Origin: Meiothermus ruber DSM 1279
GTDB lineage: Bacteria; Deinococcota; Deinococci; Deinococcales; Thermaceae
Length of the DNA stretch: 64,000 nt
Direction of reading: 5' to 3'
Assembly: GCF_000024425.1 (NCBI RefSeq)
Contig: NC_013946.1
Location: 372,001-436,000 of the forward strand
The notes beneath the pieces were generated by a model. The model worked only from the letters and a program-made list of their open reading frames with translations, searched no databases and had not been told where the DNA came from. Below are positions 27,831 to 36,051 of the stretch, one piece after another. How positions within the stretch are numbered: position 1 is the stretch's first letter; every line of letters starts with the position of its first letter. The position numbers and the translations under genes are program-made.

Positions 27831-28928
27831 ATGGCGCAACTTGTGGGAACACTAATAACCCCCAGTCTTTCTTATCCGGGTCGTATAGCCTTTGCGGAGC
27901 GCATCGAGGCCCTGGAGCCACTGGATGCCGACCAGGGCAGTCCGGAGCGCTTTATTCTGCCAGGCTTTATAGACCTACACGTGCACGGGGGGGATGGGGC
28001 CGACTGCATGGATGGGGAGCAGGCCGTGCGACGGATGGCCCGCTTCCACGCCCGGCATGGCACCACCGCCCTGCTCGCCACCACCGTTACGGCGCCGCTG
28101 GAGGAGCTCGAGGCCGCTTTGCGGGGCATCGCTGCGGTGGTGCAGAACCCCGGCCCTGGTGAGGCGCGGGTGCTGGGGGTGCATCTGGAGGGGCCGTTTA
28201 TCAGCCCGGAAAGGCTGGGGGCCCAGCCGCCCTACGCCCTCGAGCCCAGCATCGAGACCATGCGCTATTTGCTCTCCCTGGCCCCAATTCGAGTGGTGAC
28301 GCTGGCCCCCGAACGGCCAGGGGCGCTCGAGCTAATCCGCTTCCTGAGTGAGCAGGGGGTGCGGGTGCAGCAAGGCCACACAGCGGCCACCTATGCCCAG
28401 GCGCTGGCGGGTTTTGAGGCCGGGGCCCAGGGTTTTACCCATTTCTACAACGCCATGACCCCCCTGCACCACCGCGAGCCGGGGGTGGTGGGCCTGGGCC
28501 TCGAGCGCGCCCGTTGGGCCGAGATTATTCCGGACGGGCTGCACGTGCACCCGGCGGTCATCCGTGCGCTGGCCCGAGCCATCCCCCAGACCTATGCTGT
28601 AACCGATGCAGTGGCTGCTGCAGGGCGGCCCGAGGGGGAGTACCGGTTGGGGCGGCACCGCGTCTACAAGAAAAGCCAAGGGGTTTTCCTGGCCGATGGC
28701 ACCCTGGCTGGGAGCGCCCTTACCATGGACAGGGCTGCGTATAATCTGCGCTGCTGGGGCTATACCGTGCCTGAGGTGATGCAGATGACCTCGAGCTTTG
28801 CCGCCCAGTACCTGGGAATCCCGCATGGGCTGGAAATAGGCCAGCCCGCCGACCTGGTGGTGCTCGACGAGCAGGCGCGGCTTGTGGAGGTGTATGTGCG
28901 AGGCCAGAAAGTGGAGGTCTCTGGATGA
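27831..28928 (+). CDS. nagA: N-acetylglucosamine-6-phosphate deacetylase
   Basis: The 365-residue amidohydrolase has the metal-binding DLHVHGGDGADCMDG, the catalytic-site glutamate in HLEGPFISPER, histidines in QQGHTAATYAQAL and GFTHFYNAMTPLHHR, and the catalytic aspartate in AVTDAVAAAG. It removes acetate from GlcNAc-6-phosphate. It overlaps the following SIS gene by four bases (ATGA), linking deacetylation to deamination. The kinase that would supply GlcNAc-6-P from free sugar is not in the window. Confidence 0.95.
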   Translation: MAQLVGTLITPSLSYPGRIAFAERIEALEPLDADQGSPERFILPGFIDLHVHGGDGADCMDGEQAVRRMARFHARHGTTALLATTVTAPLEELEAALRGIAAVVQNPGPGEARVLGVHLEGPFISPERLGAQPPYALEPSIETMRYLLSLAPIRVVTLAPERPGALELIRFLSEQGVRVQQGHTAATYAQALAGFEAGAQGFTHFYNAMTPLHHREPGVVGLGLERARWAEIIPDGLHVHPAVIRALARAIPQTYAVTDAVAAAGRPEGEYRLGRHRVYKKSQGVFLADGTLAGSALTMDRAAYNLRCWGYTVPEVMQMTSSFAAQYLGIPHGLEIGQPADLVVLDEQARLVEVYVRGQKVEVSG

Positions 28929-29968
28929 GAGCGGTCGAAACCAAGATGTTCAAAGAAGCCCATCAAGCCCCTGCGGTGGTGGAGCAGGCCTTGCGAGAAA
29001 ACAAGAGCGAGATGGAGTTACTCGGCACCTTCCTGCGCCGCCACACCCCGCCCTTTGCGCTGACGGTGGCTCGAGGTAGCTCCGACCATGCAGCCCTGTA
29101 CGGTAAGTATCTAATCGAAAGCCTGCTGGGCCTGGTCTGCTCCTCGGCCATCCCCTCGGTGCACACGGTTTACGGGCAGCGCCTGGCCCTGAGCCGGGCG
29201 TTGGTGATCGCCATCTCGCAGTCGGGCCAGAGCCCGGATCTGATCGAGGTCACCCGCCAGGCCCGGCGCGAAGGGGCCCTGACCCTGGCCCTGGTCAACC
29301 AGGAGCACTCCCCCCTGGCCCAGACCGCCGAGGTGGTGCTGCCGCTGTGGGCGGGCCTCGAGGAGGCGGTGGCGGCCACCAAGAGCTACCTGGCCGCCCT
29401 GGCCTCGCTGGCCCAGTTGGTCGCCGCCTGGGCCGAAGACAAACCCCTCAAAGAAGCCCTGGCGAGGCTGCCGGAAGCCATGTACAAAGCCGCTGAGGCC
29501 AACTGGCAGGCCGGGCTGGAGCCGCTGGTGGAAGCAGAAAACGGCCTGGTGGTGGGGCGGGGCTACGCTTTTGCGGTGGCCAACGAGCTGGCCCTCAAGC
29601 TCAAGGAGACCAGCGCCTTTCACGCCGAGGCCATGTCGGGCGCCGAGCTTTTGCACGGCCCGGTGGCGCTGGTGGAACCCGACTTCCCCCTGCTGGTGCT
29701 GGCTCCCAAAGACAAACCACTGCCCGGCATGCTGAGCCTGCTGGAAAACCTGCGTAGCAAAGGCGGACACCTGCTGGTGGCCTCCTCCGAAAGCGAGGCG
29801 CTGGAGCTGGCCCACACCCCCTTGCCGCTCCCCGGCAGGCTCCACCCGGTGCTGGACTCCATTCTGCTGGCCCAGGCCTTTTACCCCTTCGCCGCCGAAC
29901 TCTCGGTGGCCCGGGGCTTCGACCCCGATGCCCCGCGCAACCTGTCCAAGGTGACCCGCACGCGTTGA
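28925..29968 (+). CDS. SIS-domain aminosugar isomerase/deaminase (NagB-II-like)
   Basis: The 347-residue protein has two SIS domains like the isomerase half of GlmS but no glutaminase domain. Visible parts are TVARGSSDHAALYGKYLIE, IAISQSGQSPDLIEV, KLKETSAFHAEAMSGAELLHGP and the closing NLSKVTRTR, like the substrate tail of GlmS. In NagA-linked clusters such proteins act as glucosamine-6-phosphate deaminases (NagB-II), giving fructose-6-phosphate and ammonia. The overlap with nagA supports this role. MFKEAHQAP (28946) is an alternative start. Confidence 0.85.
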   Translation: MRAVETKMFKEAHQAPAVVEQALRENKSEMELLGTFLRRHTPPFALTVARGSSDHAALYGKYLIESLLGLVCSSAIPSVHTVYGQRLALSRALVIAISQSGQSPDLIEVTRQARREGALTLALVNQEHSPLAQTAEVVLPLWAGLEEAVAATKSYLAALASLAQLVAAWAEDKPLKEALARLPEAMYKAAEANWQAGLEPLVEAENGLVVGRGYAFAVANELALKLKETSAFHAEAMSGAELLHGPVALVEPDFPLLVLAPKDKPLPGMLSLLENLRSKGGHLLVASSESEALELAHTPLPLPGRLHPVLDSILLAQAFYPFAAELSVARGFDPDAPRNLSKVTRTR

Positions 29969-29984
29969 GGTGCTTCGGATTGGG

Positions 29985-29990
29985 TAGGAT
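29985..29990 (+). promoter_or_regulatory. -10 element for a leaderless hydroxybutyryl-CoA dehydrogenase mRNA
   Basis: TAGGAT is followed after six bases by the ATG at 29997. With usual spacing the transcript would start at or beside the A of the start codon. Confidence 0.5.
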
Positions 29991-29996
29991 ACAGCT

Positions 29997-30869
29997 ATGG
30001 AAATTCGCAAGATTGGTGTGATCGGTGCAGGGCAGATGGGGGCGGGCATTGCCCAGGTGGCGGCCCAGGCGGGGTACACGGTGGTGTTGCGCGACCTCGA
30101 GCAGGCCTTCCTCGAGCGCGGCCTTAGCAGCATTAAGCGTTCCATCGGCAAGCTGCTGGAAAAAGGTAAGCTTGACCAGCAGGCCCACGACGCGGCCCTG
30201 GCCCGCATCACCACCACCACCCACCTATCCGACCTCAACGACTGCGACCTGGTGATCGAGGCCATCGTGGAGCACGAGCCCACCAAGCTCGAGCTTTTCC
30301 GCGAGCTCGACGCCCTCCTCCAGCCTGCGGCCATCCTGGCCTCCAACACCTCCTCGATTCCCATCACCCGCCTGGCCTCGGCCACCCGCCGGCCGGAGCG
30401 CTTTATCGGGATGCACTTTATGAACCCGGTGCCCCTGATGGAACTGGTGGAGGTGATCCGCGGCCACCTCACCGACGAGGCCACCACCCAGGCCGTGCTG
30501 GAGGTGGCCCGCCGCATGGGCAAGACCCCGGTGGAGGTCAACGACTACCCCGGTTTCGTCTCCAACCGCATCCTGCTGCCCATGCTCAACGAGGCCATCC
30601 AGTGCGTGATGGAGGGGGTGGCCACGCCCGAGGCCATCGACCAGGTGATGAAGCTGGGCATGAACCACCCCATGGGCCCCCTCACCCTGGCCGACTTCAT
30701 CGGGCTGGACACCTGCCTCTCCATCATGGAGGTGTTGCACCGGGGGCTGGGCGATGACAAATACCGGCCCTCGCCCCTGCTGCGCAAGATGGTGCAGGCC
30801 GGGCTTTTGGGCCGCAAGAGCGGGCGGGGTTTTTACCGCTACGACGAAAAGGGCAACAAGATCGGATGA
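29997..30869 (+). CDS. 3-hydroxybutyryl-CoA dehydrogenase
   Basis: The 290-residue enzyme has the NAD site [22 protein letters not shown], the family segments [11 protein letters not shown] and [17 protein letters not shown] with the catalytic histidine, and [19 protein letters not shown]. It oxidises 3-hydroxyacyl-CoA or reduces acetoacetyl-CoA in fatty acid or butanoate metabolism. The stop overlaps the start of the VOC protein by four bases. No other beta-oxidation gene is adjacent. Confidence 0.95.
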   Translation: MEIRKIGVIGAGQMGAGIAQVAAQAGYTVVLRDLEQAFLERGLSSIKRSIGKLLEKGKLDQQAHDAALARITTTTHLSDLNDCDLVIEAIVEHEPTKLELFRELDALLQPAAILASNTSSIPITRLASATRRPERFIGMHFMNPVPLMELVEVIRGHLTDEATTQAVLEVARRMGKTPVEVNDYPGFVSNRILLPMLNEAIQCVMEGVATPEAIDQVMKLGMNHPMGPLTLADFIGLDTCLSIMEVLHRGLGDDKYRPSPLLRKMVQAGLLGRKSGRGFYRYDEKGNKIG

Positions 30870-31525
30870 CCCGGCTGGATCACCTGGTGCTGGCCGCCCA
30901 GACCCTGCAGGAGGGGGTGGAGTACGTCCAGGACACCCTGGAGGTGGTGCTCCCACCAGCGGGGGGGCGGCACCCCTTGATGGGCACCCACAACCGCTTG
31001 CTGAACCTGGGGGGCGGCGTGTATCTGGAGATCATCGCCATTGACCCCCAGGCGCCCGCGCCGGGCCGCCCGCGCTGGTTCGAGCTGGATCGCTTCACCG
31101 GGCCGCCGCGCCTTCTGACCTGGGTGGCCCGCACCGAGGCCCTCGAGCGCTACGCTGCGCTGGGGCTGGGCCCGGTGACCAAAGCCAGCCGGGGCGACCT
31201 CGAGTGGCATATCACCCTCCCCGAGGACGGGCGCCTGCACTGGGGCGGGGTGGTGCCCTACCTGATTGAGTGGGGTGCCCGGCACCCTACCGATACCCTG
31301 CCGGATACCGGCTGCCGCCTGCTGGCCTGGAAGCTACTGCACCCCCAGCCCGGGGCCGTGGCCCCGGTGCTGCAACAACTGGGCCTCGTGTATTCGTTGG
31401 AAGTATCTTTCCATCCGGGGCTCTGGGCCCTCCTCCAGACCCCCGCCGGACGCAAGGTGCTCTTTAGCCAGGCTGGGGGCTCTGCCGGACGAAAAACCGG
31501 CCCAGCCAGTCCAGAAATCGGCTGA
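30866..31525 (+). CDS. VOC-superfamily (glyoxalase-like) protein
   Basis: The 219-residue protein begins [21 protein letters not shown], the opening strand and helix of the glyoxalase-like domain 3 family. It continues with [29 protein letters not shown], which supplies the second metal-ligand strand. The first-strand histidine (residue 6) and the glutamate in YLEII fit metal binding. Substrate is unknown. It is coupled to the dehydrogenase upstream. Its last 62 bp overlap the 3' end of the convergent ParB/Srx-fold gene. Confidence 0.8.
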   Translation: MTRLDHLVLAAQTLQEGVEYVQDTLEVVLPPAGGRHPLMGTHNRLLNLGGGVYLEIIAIDPQAPAPGRPRWFELDRFTGPPRLLTWVARTEALERYAALGLGPVTKASRGDLEWHITLPEDGRLHWGGVVPYLIEWGARHPTDTLPDTGCRLLAWKLLHPQPGAVAPVLQQLGLVYSLEVSFHPGLWALLQTPAGRKVLFSQAGGSAGRKTGPASPEIG

Positions 31526-32372
31526 TGGGGCCTTTCTGGACGCTGCGCTGCACCGAAAGGGCCGCCTCTTCGGGGCCCACATCGTGCCCGATGGCCTGGG
31601 ACAGGAAGTAGCGGTGGTCGGAGATCCACAGGTACAGGTCGGCCTCGGTACGGCCCGGAAAGTTTTTCAGCACGCCGTTCTCGCGAATCTCCAGAATGGT
31701 GGGCAGGTAGAGGTTGTCGTACCAGTCGGCGACCGCCTCTTCCCAGCCAATCGAGCGCTTCTGGTCAAGGCCCATGAAATACTGATGGGTGCGGATGTGA
31801 TCGAGCAGCACGTCGTAGCGGCCGGGCCGGCTGAACAGGATGGGCTCGTGGTGGGGGCGCAGCTCGGGTAGCCGGGTCTGCTCTAGAAACGCGGCGTACT
31901 CGCCCTTCAGAATCACATCTTTGAGGGTGTCGTCGGGGTCGAGATCTACCGGCACCTCGAGCTCGATCACGTAAGCGTCTATGTAGTGCTGGCCCTGGGC
32001 TTTGGCTAAAGCGGTGCGGTGGTTGCCGTCTTTTACAAAGTAGGCGTCCCCTACCTTATAGACGTGAATCGGTGGAAACTCCACGCCCTCGAGCTGGGCC
32101 TGCCGGAGCTTGGTCCAGCGATCCAGGGTGAAGGGCTCTTTGGGCATGAACTCGGCATCGAAGTCACCGTAGCGATCCACCGAGCCGATGATTTTATCCA
32201 CCTCAATGGTTTGCAGTCCTTTGTACGACTCACCCCGGGGGCGCAGGCTGGAAACCGCGCTGTAGGGCAGCAGATCGTTGGGCTGGCCGCGCAGGCGACG
32301 CAGAATATCGTGAACCAATACACGACGCGACAAGGCTTCGGCCTCTAGCTGGGCTTGATGCTCTGAATCCAT
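31464..32372 (-). CDS. ParB/sulfiredoxin-fold domain protein, unknown function
   Basis: The 302-residue protein has a ParB/Srx-like core: YKGLQTIEVDKIIGSVDRY, FPPIHVYKVGDAYFVKDGNHRTALAKAQG and IDAYVIEL, where the DGNHR motif corresponds to the nucleotide-handling GxxR of that fold. The C-terminal 130 residues (LPELRPHHEPILFSRPGRYD and WISDHRYFLSQAIGHDVG) are distinct. There is no ParB helix-turn-helix, so plasmid partition is unlikely; an ATP- or CTP-using enzyme is possible. The ATG at 32372 was chosen over one three codons upstream. Confidence 0.65.
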   Translation of the reverse strand: MDSEHQAQLEAEALSRRVLVHDILRRLRGQPNDLLPYSAVSSLRPRGESYKGLQTIEVDKIIGSVDRYGDFDAEFMPKEPFTLDRWTKLRQAQLEGVEFPPIHVYKVGDAYFVKDGNHRTALAKAQGQHYIDAYVIELEVPVDLDPDDTLKDVILKGEYAAFLEQTRLPELRPHHEPILFSRPGRYDVLLDHIRTHQYFMGLDQKRSIGWEEAVADWYDNLYLPTILEIRENGVLKNFPGRTEADLYLWISDHRYFLSQAIGHDVGPEEAALSVQRSVQKGPISRFLDWLGRFFVRQSPQPG

Positions 32373-32554
32373 GGGCTTCACCCTAATGCGCTCCGAGAGG
32401 TGGGAATGGCCGGCAGTTTGGCGAAGAGCTGTGCTGTGGTGGATTGGGGTTGAAGCGCCTTATCCAACCCTTTTTGAGTATACCCCAACACGCCAATTCC
32501 CCGGATGCCTCTATATTAATTCGGTCTTAATCGGCTGCTGCGCAAAATCGGCGC

Positions 32555-32582
32555 GGCCACCCGCCCCTGGGAGCGGGTGGCC
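32555..32582 (-). terminator. Hairpin downstream of the CRP/FNR gene
   Basis: GGCCACCCGC and GCGGGTGGCC form a perfect 10-bp stem with an 8-nt loop, 12 bp after the stop codon. Only a short T-run (GATTTTG) follows some seven bases later on the minus strand, so termination is likely but not certain. Confidence 0.55.
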
Positions 32583-32594
32583 TGGGCCAGGGGG

Positions 32595-33203
32595 CTAGGC
32601 CGCCTCTTTAGAGAGCCGCTCGAGGCCGCTGGGGTTTTCCAGTACCAGCTTGCCGTAGCCGGAGCGGATGTAGCCCTCGCGGGTCAGCTCGCCGATGACC
32701 TTGGTCACGGTCTCGCGCACCGAGCCCACCGCCGAGGCAATTTCGTCGTGGGTGGCCCGCACCCCGATCCGGCCGTTTTTCTCCATAAAGGCCACCGGCG
32801 TGCGGGATAGCTCGAGCAAGGTGGCCGCGATGCGATTTTTAAGACGCTGGCCGGAGATGCGTTGAATGGTCTGGTAGGTCTGGCTCAGGGCCCGCACCAG
32901 CCCCTGCACCAGCTCGTGCATTTCCTGCGCAGAAAGCTGCCCGGGTGCCAGGGCATCAACCTTGGTTTCGGTTACAGCCTCGGCGAAGTAGGTGCGCTCG
33001 GCACCGGAGATGACCTCTTCGCCGAAATACTCACCAGGGCGCACGAAGCGTAACGTCAGAGCGTTGCCCTCATCGTCCACGCTCTGGAGCCGTACCAGAC
33101 CTTCCCGTACCCGGTAGAGCTGATCCTTGGGGCTGGGCTCGCCCGGATAGAGAATGATCTCGCCAGGATCGAAGGTTAGGGTATCAAGGATGCTGGTTTG
33201 CAT
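32595..33203 (-). CDS. CRP/FNR family transcription activator, SdrP-like
   Basis: The 202-residue regulator has a cyclic-nucleotide-binding-type barrel (LRFVRPGEYFGEE, where GEYFGEE holds the fold's conserved turn) and a C-terminal winged helix (THDEIASAVGSVRETVTKVIGELTREGYI). The barrel lacks the usual Arg-Ser/Thr phosphate-binding pair, so cAMP may not be needed, as reported for Thermus SdrP, which has the same length as I recall. It has its own strong promoter. The ATG at 33203 is used, with GAGGAG upstream and a predicted leader of about 17 nt. Confidence 0.85.
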   Translation of the reverse strand: MQTSILDTLTFDPGEIILYPGEPSPKDQLYRVREGLVRLQSVDDEGNALTLRFVRPGEYFGEEVISGAERTYFAEAVTETKVDALAPGQLSAQEMHELVQGLVRALSQTYQTIQRISGQRLKNRIAATLLELSRTPVAFMEKNGRIGVRATHDEIASAVGSVRETVTKVIGELTREGYIRSGYGKLVLENPSGLERLSKEAA

Positions 33204-33226
33204 GGCTTCATCACTCCTCAAAACCG

Positions 33227-33255
33227 ACTATAGCAGGCCGGGGTTATTTTGTAAA
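33227..33255 (-). promoter_or_regulatory. Promoter of the CRP/FNR gene
   Basis: On the minus strand TTTACA (33255-33250), a 17-bp spacer and TATAGT (33232-33227) make a strong sigma-70-type promoter. It fixes the transcript start near 33220 and rules out a longer reading frame. Confidence 0.8.
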
Positions 33256-33365
33256 CAATCATGTTGATTTATTTGAGGTGAGTGAGGTTACATTTGGAAA
33301 AATGTGTAACACCGGCCTGCTACCCTGCTGTACGCAGGGGGCCCTTGGCTTGGATGTGGGCTGCC

Positions 33366-34274
33366 TTACCACCAGCCCCGGCGCTTCATCCAGAGGGCCA
33401 GACCCCCGCCGATCAGCAGCAGTCCGCTCCAGAAGTAGATCCTTCCCGCGGGCCACTGGTACTCGGTAAAGGCCTCGAAGTTGGTGCCGTAGATGCCGGC
33501 CCACAGGGTCATGGGCAGGAACAGCACCGAGATGACCGTCAGGGCCTGTACCACCCGGTTGAGCCGGTTGTTCTGGGCCGAGAGGTACACCTCCAGTACG
33601 TTGGATAGCTCGTCTCGAGCAGCGTCCAGTCCCTCGTAGACCCGGCCCATGCGGTCGGTGAGGTCGCGGAACAGGTAGGCCTCGAGGCCCCAGAGCGGCA
33701 GGCGCTCGAGGTGCAGCAGCGCCTCGCGGGCCTGCGAGACCAGGCGGCGGGTGCGCAGCACCTCGCGGCGGGCGGAAAACACCCGGCGGGGGATCTCGGG
33801 GGTGTTGTCGCCGTTCAGGGCCAGCTCCTCCAGGTCTTCGACCCGGTCGGTGATGGCATCGGTGTACTCGAAAAAGGTTTGCACGCCCTGGTCGAGCAGA
33901 CGCTGCCACAAGCGCAGGCACGAGCCCCCACGGAAGCTGTTCCAGATTTGCTCGAGGTAGTCCACCGGCTCGTTGCGGTAGGTGAGCAGCACCTGGGTCT
34001 CGGGAAAATAGAAGTATGAGACCCGCTCGGTGCGGCTGTGGGCGTTGTGGGGGGTCTCGAGGGTGCGGAAGATCAGGAAAAGGTGTTTGGGATACTCCTC
34101 GAAGCGGCTCCAGTGGCCGATCTCCTGGGCATCGGCCAGGGCCAGGGGGTTGAGGGGATACTGCTTCCCAATGAGCGCCAGTTCCTCGGGGGTGGGGGTT
34201 TCGACATCCACCCAGACCTGGGTTTCCAGCAGGCCGCAAGGGGCTCCGTCCGATAGTTGCTTGGCCCGAACCAT
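33366..34274 (-). CDS. CorA-family divalent cation channel with GTN in place of GMN
   Basis: The 302-residue protein has the CorA plan: a cytoplasmic alpha/beta domain, the long stalk helix (YLSAQNNRLNRVVQALTVISVLFLPMTLW), and two transmembrane helices near the C-terminus ending in the basic MKRRGWW. The selectivity motif, normally YGMNF, reads YGTNF here. Family members move Mg2+, Co2+ or Zn2+. The start ATG lies at 34274. A divalent-cation tolerance gene (cutA) is close by on the same strand. Confidence 0.88.
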   Translation of the reverse strand: MVRAKQLSDGAPCGLLETQVWVDVETPTPEELALIGKQYPLNPLALADAQEIGHWSRFEEYPKHLFLIFRTLETPHNAHSRTERVSYFYFPETQVLLTYRNEPVDYLEQIWNSFRGGSCLRLWQRLLDQGVQTFFEYTDAITDRVEDLEELALNGDNTPEIPRRVFSARREVLRTRRLVSQAREALLHLERLPLWGLEAYLFRDLTDRMGRVYEGLDAARDELSNVLEVYLSAQNNRLNRVVQALTVISVLFLPMTLWAGIYGTNFEAFTEYQWPAGRIYFWSGLLLIGGGLALWMKRRGWW

Positions 34275-34366
34275 GGCCTATAGCTTATATCGTGGATGGT
34301 TCCAAAGGAGGAAGCAAGCGGTAGCAGGCTCCTTTGCGGTCTACGGCGGATTGCTCCGAGGCCAGG

Positions 34367-34678
34367 CTATCGGGTGCTTTCTGCGATCCAATCCAGGTAG
34401 CTCGCCGATCCCCGCTCGATGGCAAGGGCGATAATCTCGGGTACCTGGTAGGGGTGCAGCGCCTGGATGCGCTCTTCCAGGGCCTCGAAGCGTTCCTGGC
34501 GGGTTTTGATGATGAGCAGCAGTTCGCTGCTCTCCTCCACCTGGCCCTGCCAGCGGTAGACCGAGGTGAGGCCCGGCAGCAGGTTGACGCAGGCCGCCAG
34601 CCCTTCATGTACCACCGTGTGGGCGATGCGCCGGGCGGTCTCGAGGTCGGGGACGGTGCAAAAAACCGTGAGGTACAT
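34367..34678 (-). CDS. cutA: Divalent cation tolerance protein CutA
   Basis: The 103-residue protein matches CutA1 throughout: TVPDLETARRIAHTVVHEGLAACVNLLPGLTSVYRWQGQVEESSELLLIIKT and the closing YLDWIAEST. CutA forms very stable ferredoxin-like trimers, and its link to copper tolerance is genetic. It is ten bases downstream of the ornithine cyclodeaminase-like gene and 92 bp before corA. Confidence 0.95.
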   Translation of the reverse strand: MYLTVFCTVPDLETARRIAHTVVHEGLAACVNLLPGLTSVYRWQGQVEESSELLLIIKTRQERFEALEERIQALHPYQVPEIIALAIERGSASYLDWIAESTR

Positions 34679-34688
34679 GCCTACCAGA

Positions 34689-35585
34689 TTACCGGATGCC
34701 CAGCGACTGCACCGCCAGGCGGGCCGCGGCCAGATCCCACAGCGCGTGGCCCACGCTCTTGAACAGCACCGTACCCGAGGCCGGTCTGGGCTGGTGTAGG
34801 GCCGCCTCGAGCGGCTGCACCTGACCCCAGTCCACCCCGGCTTGCAGCAGGTCGCCTGCCTCCGAACGGGCCCCCTCGAGGGTATCCACGTACAGCCGGG
34901 CCTGCCGCACCACCTGCGGGGCGACCTCGGCCATCTCGGGGCGGTAGGCCCCCACGGCGGCGATGAAAGCGCCTGGAGGGGCTTGCAGCAGCACCGGGGT
35001 GGGGCTGGTGGTGGCGGTGACGATCAGGCGCACCTCCTCGAGAACGGGCTCGAGGCTGCGCACGGCCTGGGCCAGCAGGCCGCGCCCACGGGCGTAGGAG
35101 GCCAGGGCTTCGGCGTGCTCGAAGTGGCGCGAGTAGACGTACACCTTGTCGGTGCCCAGGCCCTCCTGGAAGGCCTCTAGGTGGCTTCTGGCCTGCACAC
35201 CCGCCCCGATGATGAGCAGGGTGCCGGTGGGGTGGGGGGCCAGGGTCTGGGCCGCCAGCAGCGAGATCGCCGCGGTGCGCCGGGCCGTGACCACCGCGCC
35301 GTCCAGCAGGGCCAGGCGTTCGCCGGTATCGGTGCGCATCACCCAGACCTCGGCCCGCACACTGGGGCGCTCTTGGGGGTGCACCGTCACCAGCTTGGTC
35401 ACGGTGATCCGGGGGTCGGTGGCCGGCATCAGCAGCAGGGTGGCCCCGCCCGCGAGCGGCATCACCAGGCGCTCGGGGGCCTGAACCGTGCCCTGGGCGC
35501 GGGCCTCGAGCACCCCGGCGATGGCCTGGGCCAGGGCTGGGTAGGGGAGGGCCTGGGCGGTTTCTTCGGCAGTGAGTATGCGCAT
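34689..35585 (-). CDS. Ornithine cyclodeaminase / mu-crystallin family protein
   Basis: The 298-residue protein has the family's arginine-containing substrate segment, LVTVHPQERPSVRAEVWVMRTDTGERLALLDGAVVTARRTAAISLLAA, and the NAD-binding TLLIIGAGVQARSHLEAF. Members make proline from ornithine or reduce imines such as delta-1-pyrroline-2-carboxylate. The exact substrate cannot be told. It lies nine bases from the MOSC gene and probably shares its transcript with cutA. Confidence 0.88.
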   Translation of the reverse strand: MRILTAEETAQALPYPALAQAIAGVLEARAQGTVQAPERLVMPLAGGATLLLMPATDPRITVTKLVTVHPQERPSVRAEVWVMRTDTGERLALLDGAVVTARRTAAISLLAAQTLAPHPTGTLLIIGAGVQARSHLEAFQEGLGTDKVYVYSRHFEHAEALASYARGRGLLAQAVRSLEPVLEEVRLIVTATTSPTPVLLQAPPGAFIAAVGAYRPEMAEVAPQVVRQARLYVDTLEGARSEAGDLLQAGVDWGQVQPLEAALHQPRPASGTVLFKSVGHALWDLAAARLAVQSLGIR

Positions 35586-35594
35586 GCCCCCAGC

Positions 35595-36050
35595 CTACCC
35601 CATGCGGAGCAGGGAATCTGGGGTGAGCACCTCCACCGGGTCGCCCACCCGCACCAGCCCGCCCTGCAGGACTCTGGCGTAAACACCACGGGCGTTGTAA
35701 AGCACCTTGGGTAAGCGCAGGTCGAAGGCCGATAGGGTGTCGCAGACCGTGCAGACGGTGGTGAGCTCGAGCACCGCCGTTCCAATCTTCAACCGACTGT
35801 GCGGGCCCAGCGCATGGGGGTCGAAGTCCACCAGCAGGTTCTCGCCCAGAGCCCCCCAGGGCAGCTCGATGCCGGCCTGGTGCGCTTTCGCGTAGCTGGT
35901 CTGCCCCGCCACCAGCACCGCCCGGTCGGGGTGCCGGCCAAAGTGCCGATCACCCTCCACGCCCTGGCCCTCGACCAGGCGAACCTGCAATAAGGCCGGT
36001 TTGGGCAGGCTGGGGGCGAGCCCGGCGTGGAGGGAGAGCAGTTGCGGCAT
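35595..36050 (-). CDS. MOSC domain protein
   Basis: The 151-residue protein is a single MOSC domain: VEGQGVEGDRHFGRHPDRAVLV at the start, LGENLLVDFDPHALG in the middle, and the conserved cysteine in TVCTVCDTLSAFDLRLP. MOSC domains bind molybdenum cofactor sulfur or perform Mo-dependent N-reduction. Location right after the cytochrome c of a sulfite oxidase pair makes a molybdoenzyme link plausible. The start is one base from the cytochrome gene stop. Confidence 0.85.
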   Translation of the reverse strand: MPQLLSLHAGLAPSLPKPALLQVRLVEGQGVEGDRHFGRHPDRAVLVAGQTSYAKAHQAGIELPWGALGENLLVDFDPHALGPHSRLKIGTAVLELTTVCTVCDTLSAFDLRLPKVLYNARGVYARVLQGGLVRVGDPVEVLTPDSLLRMG

Positions 36051-36051
36051 T

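Noticed and set aside
29111-30541. 476-codon minus-strand open frame
   Set aside because: Antisense to the SIS protein and hydroxybutyryl-CoA dehydrogenase, both clear genes.
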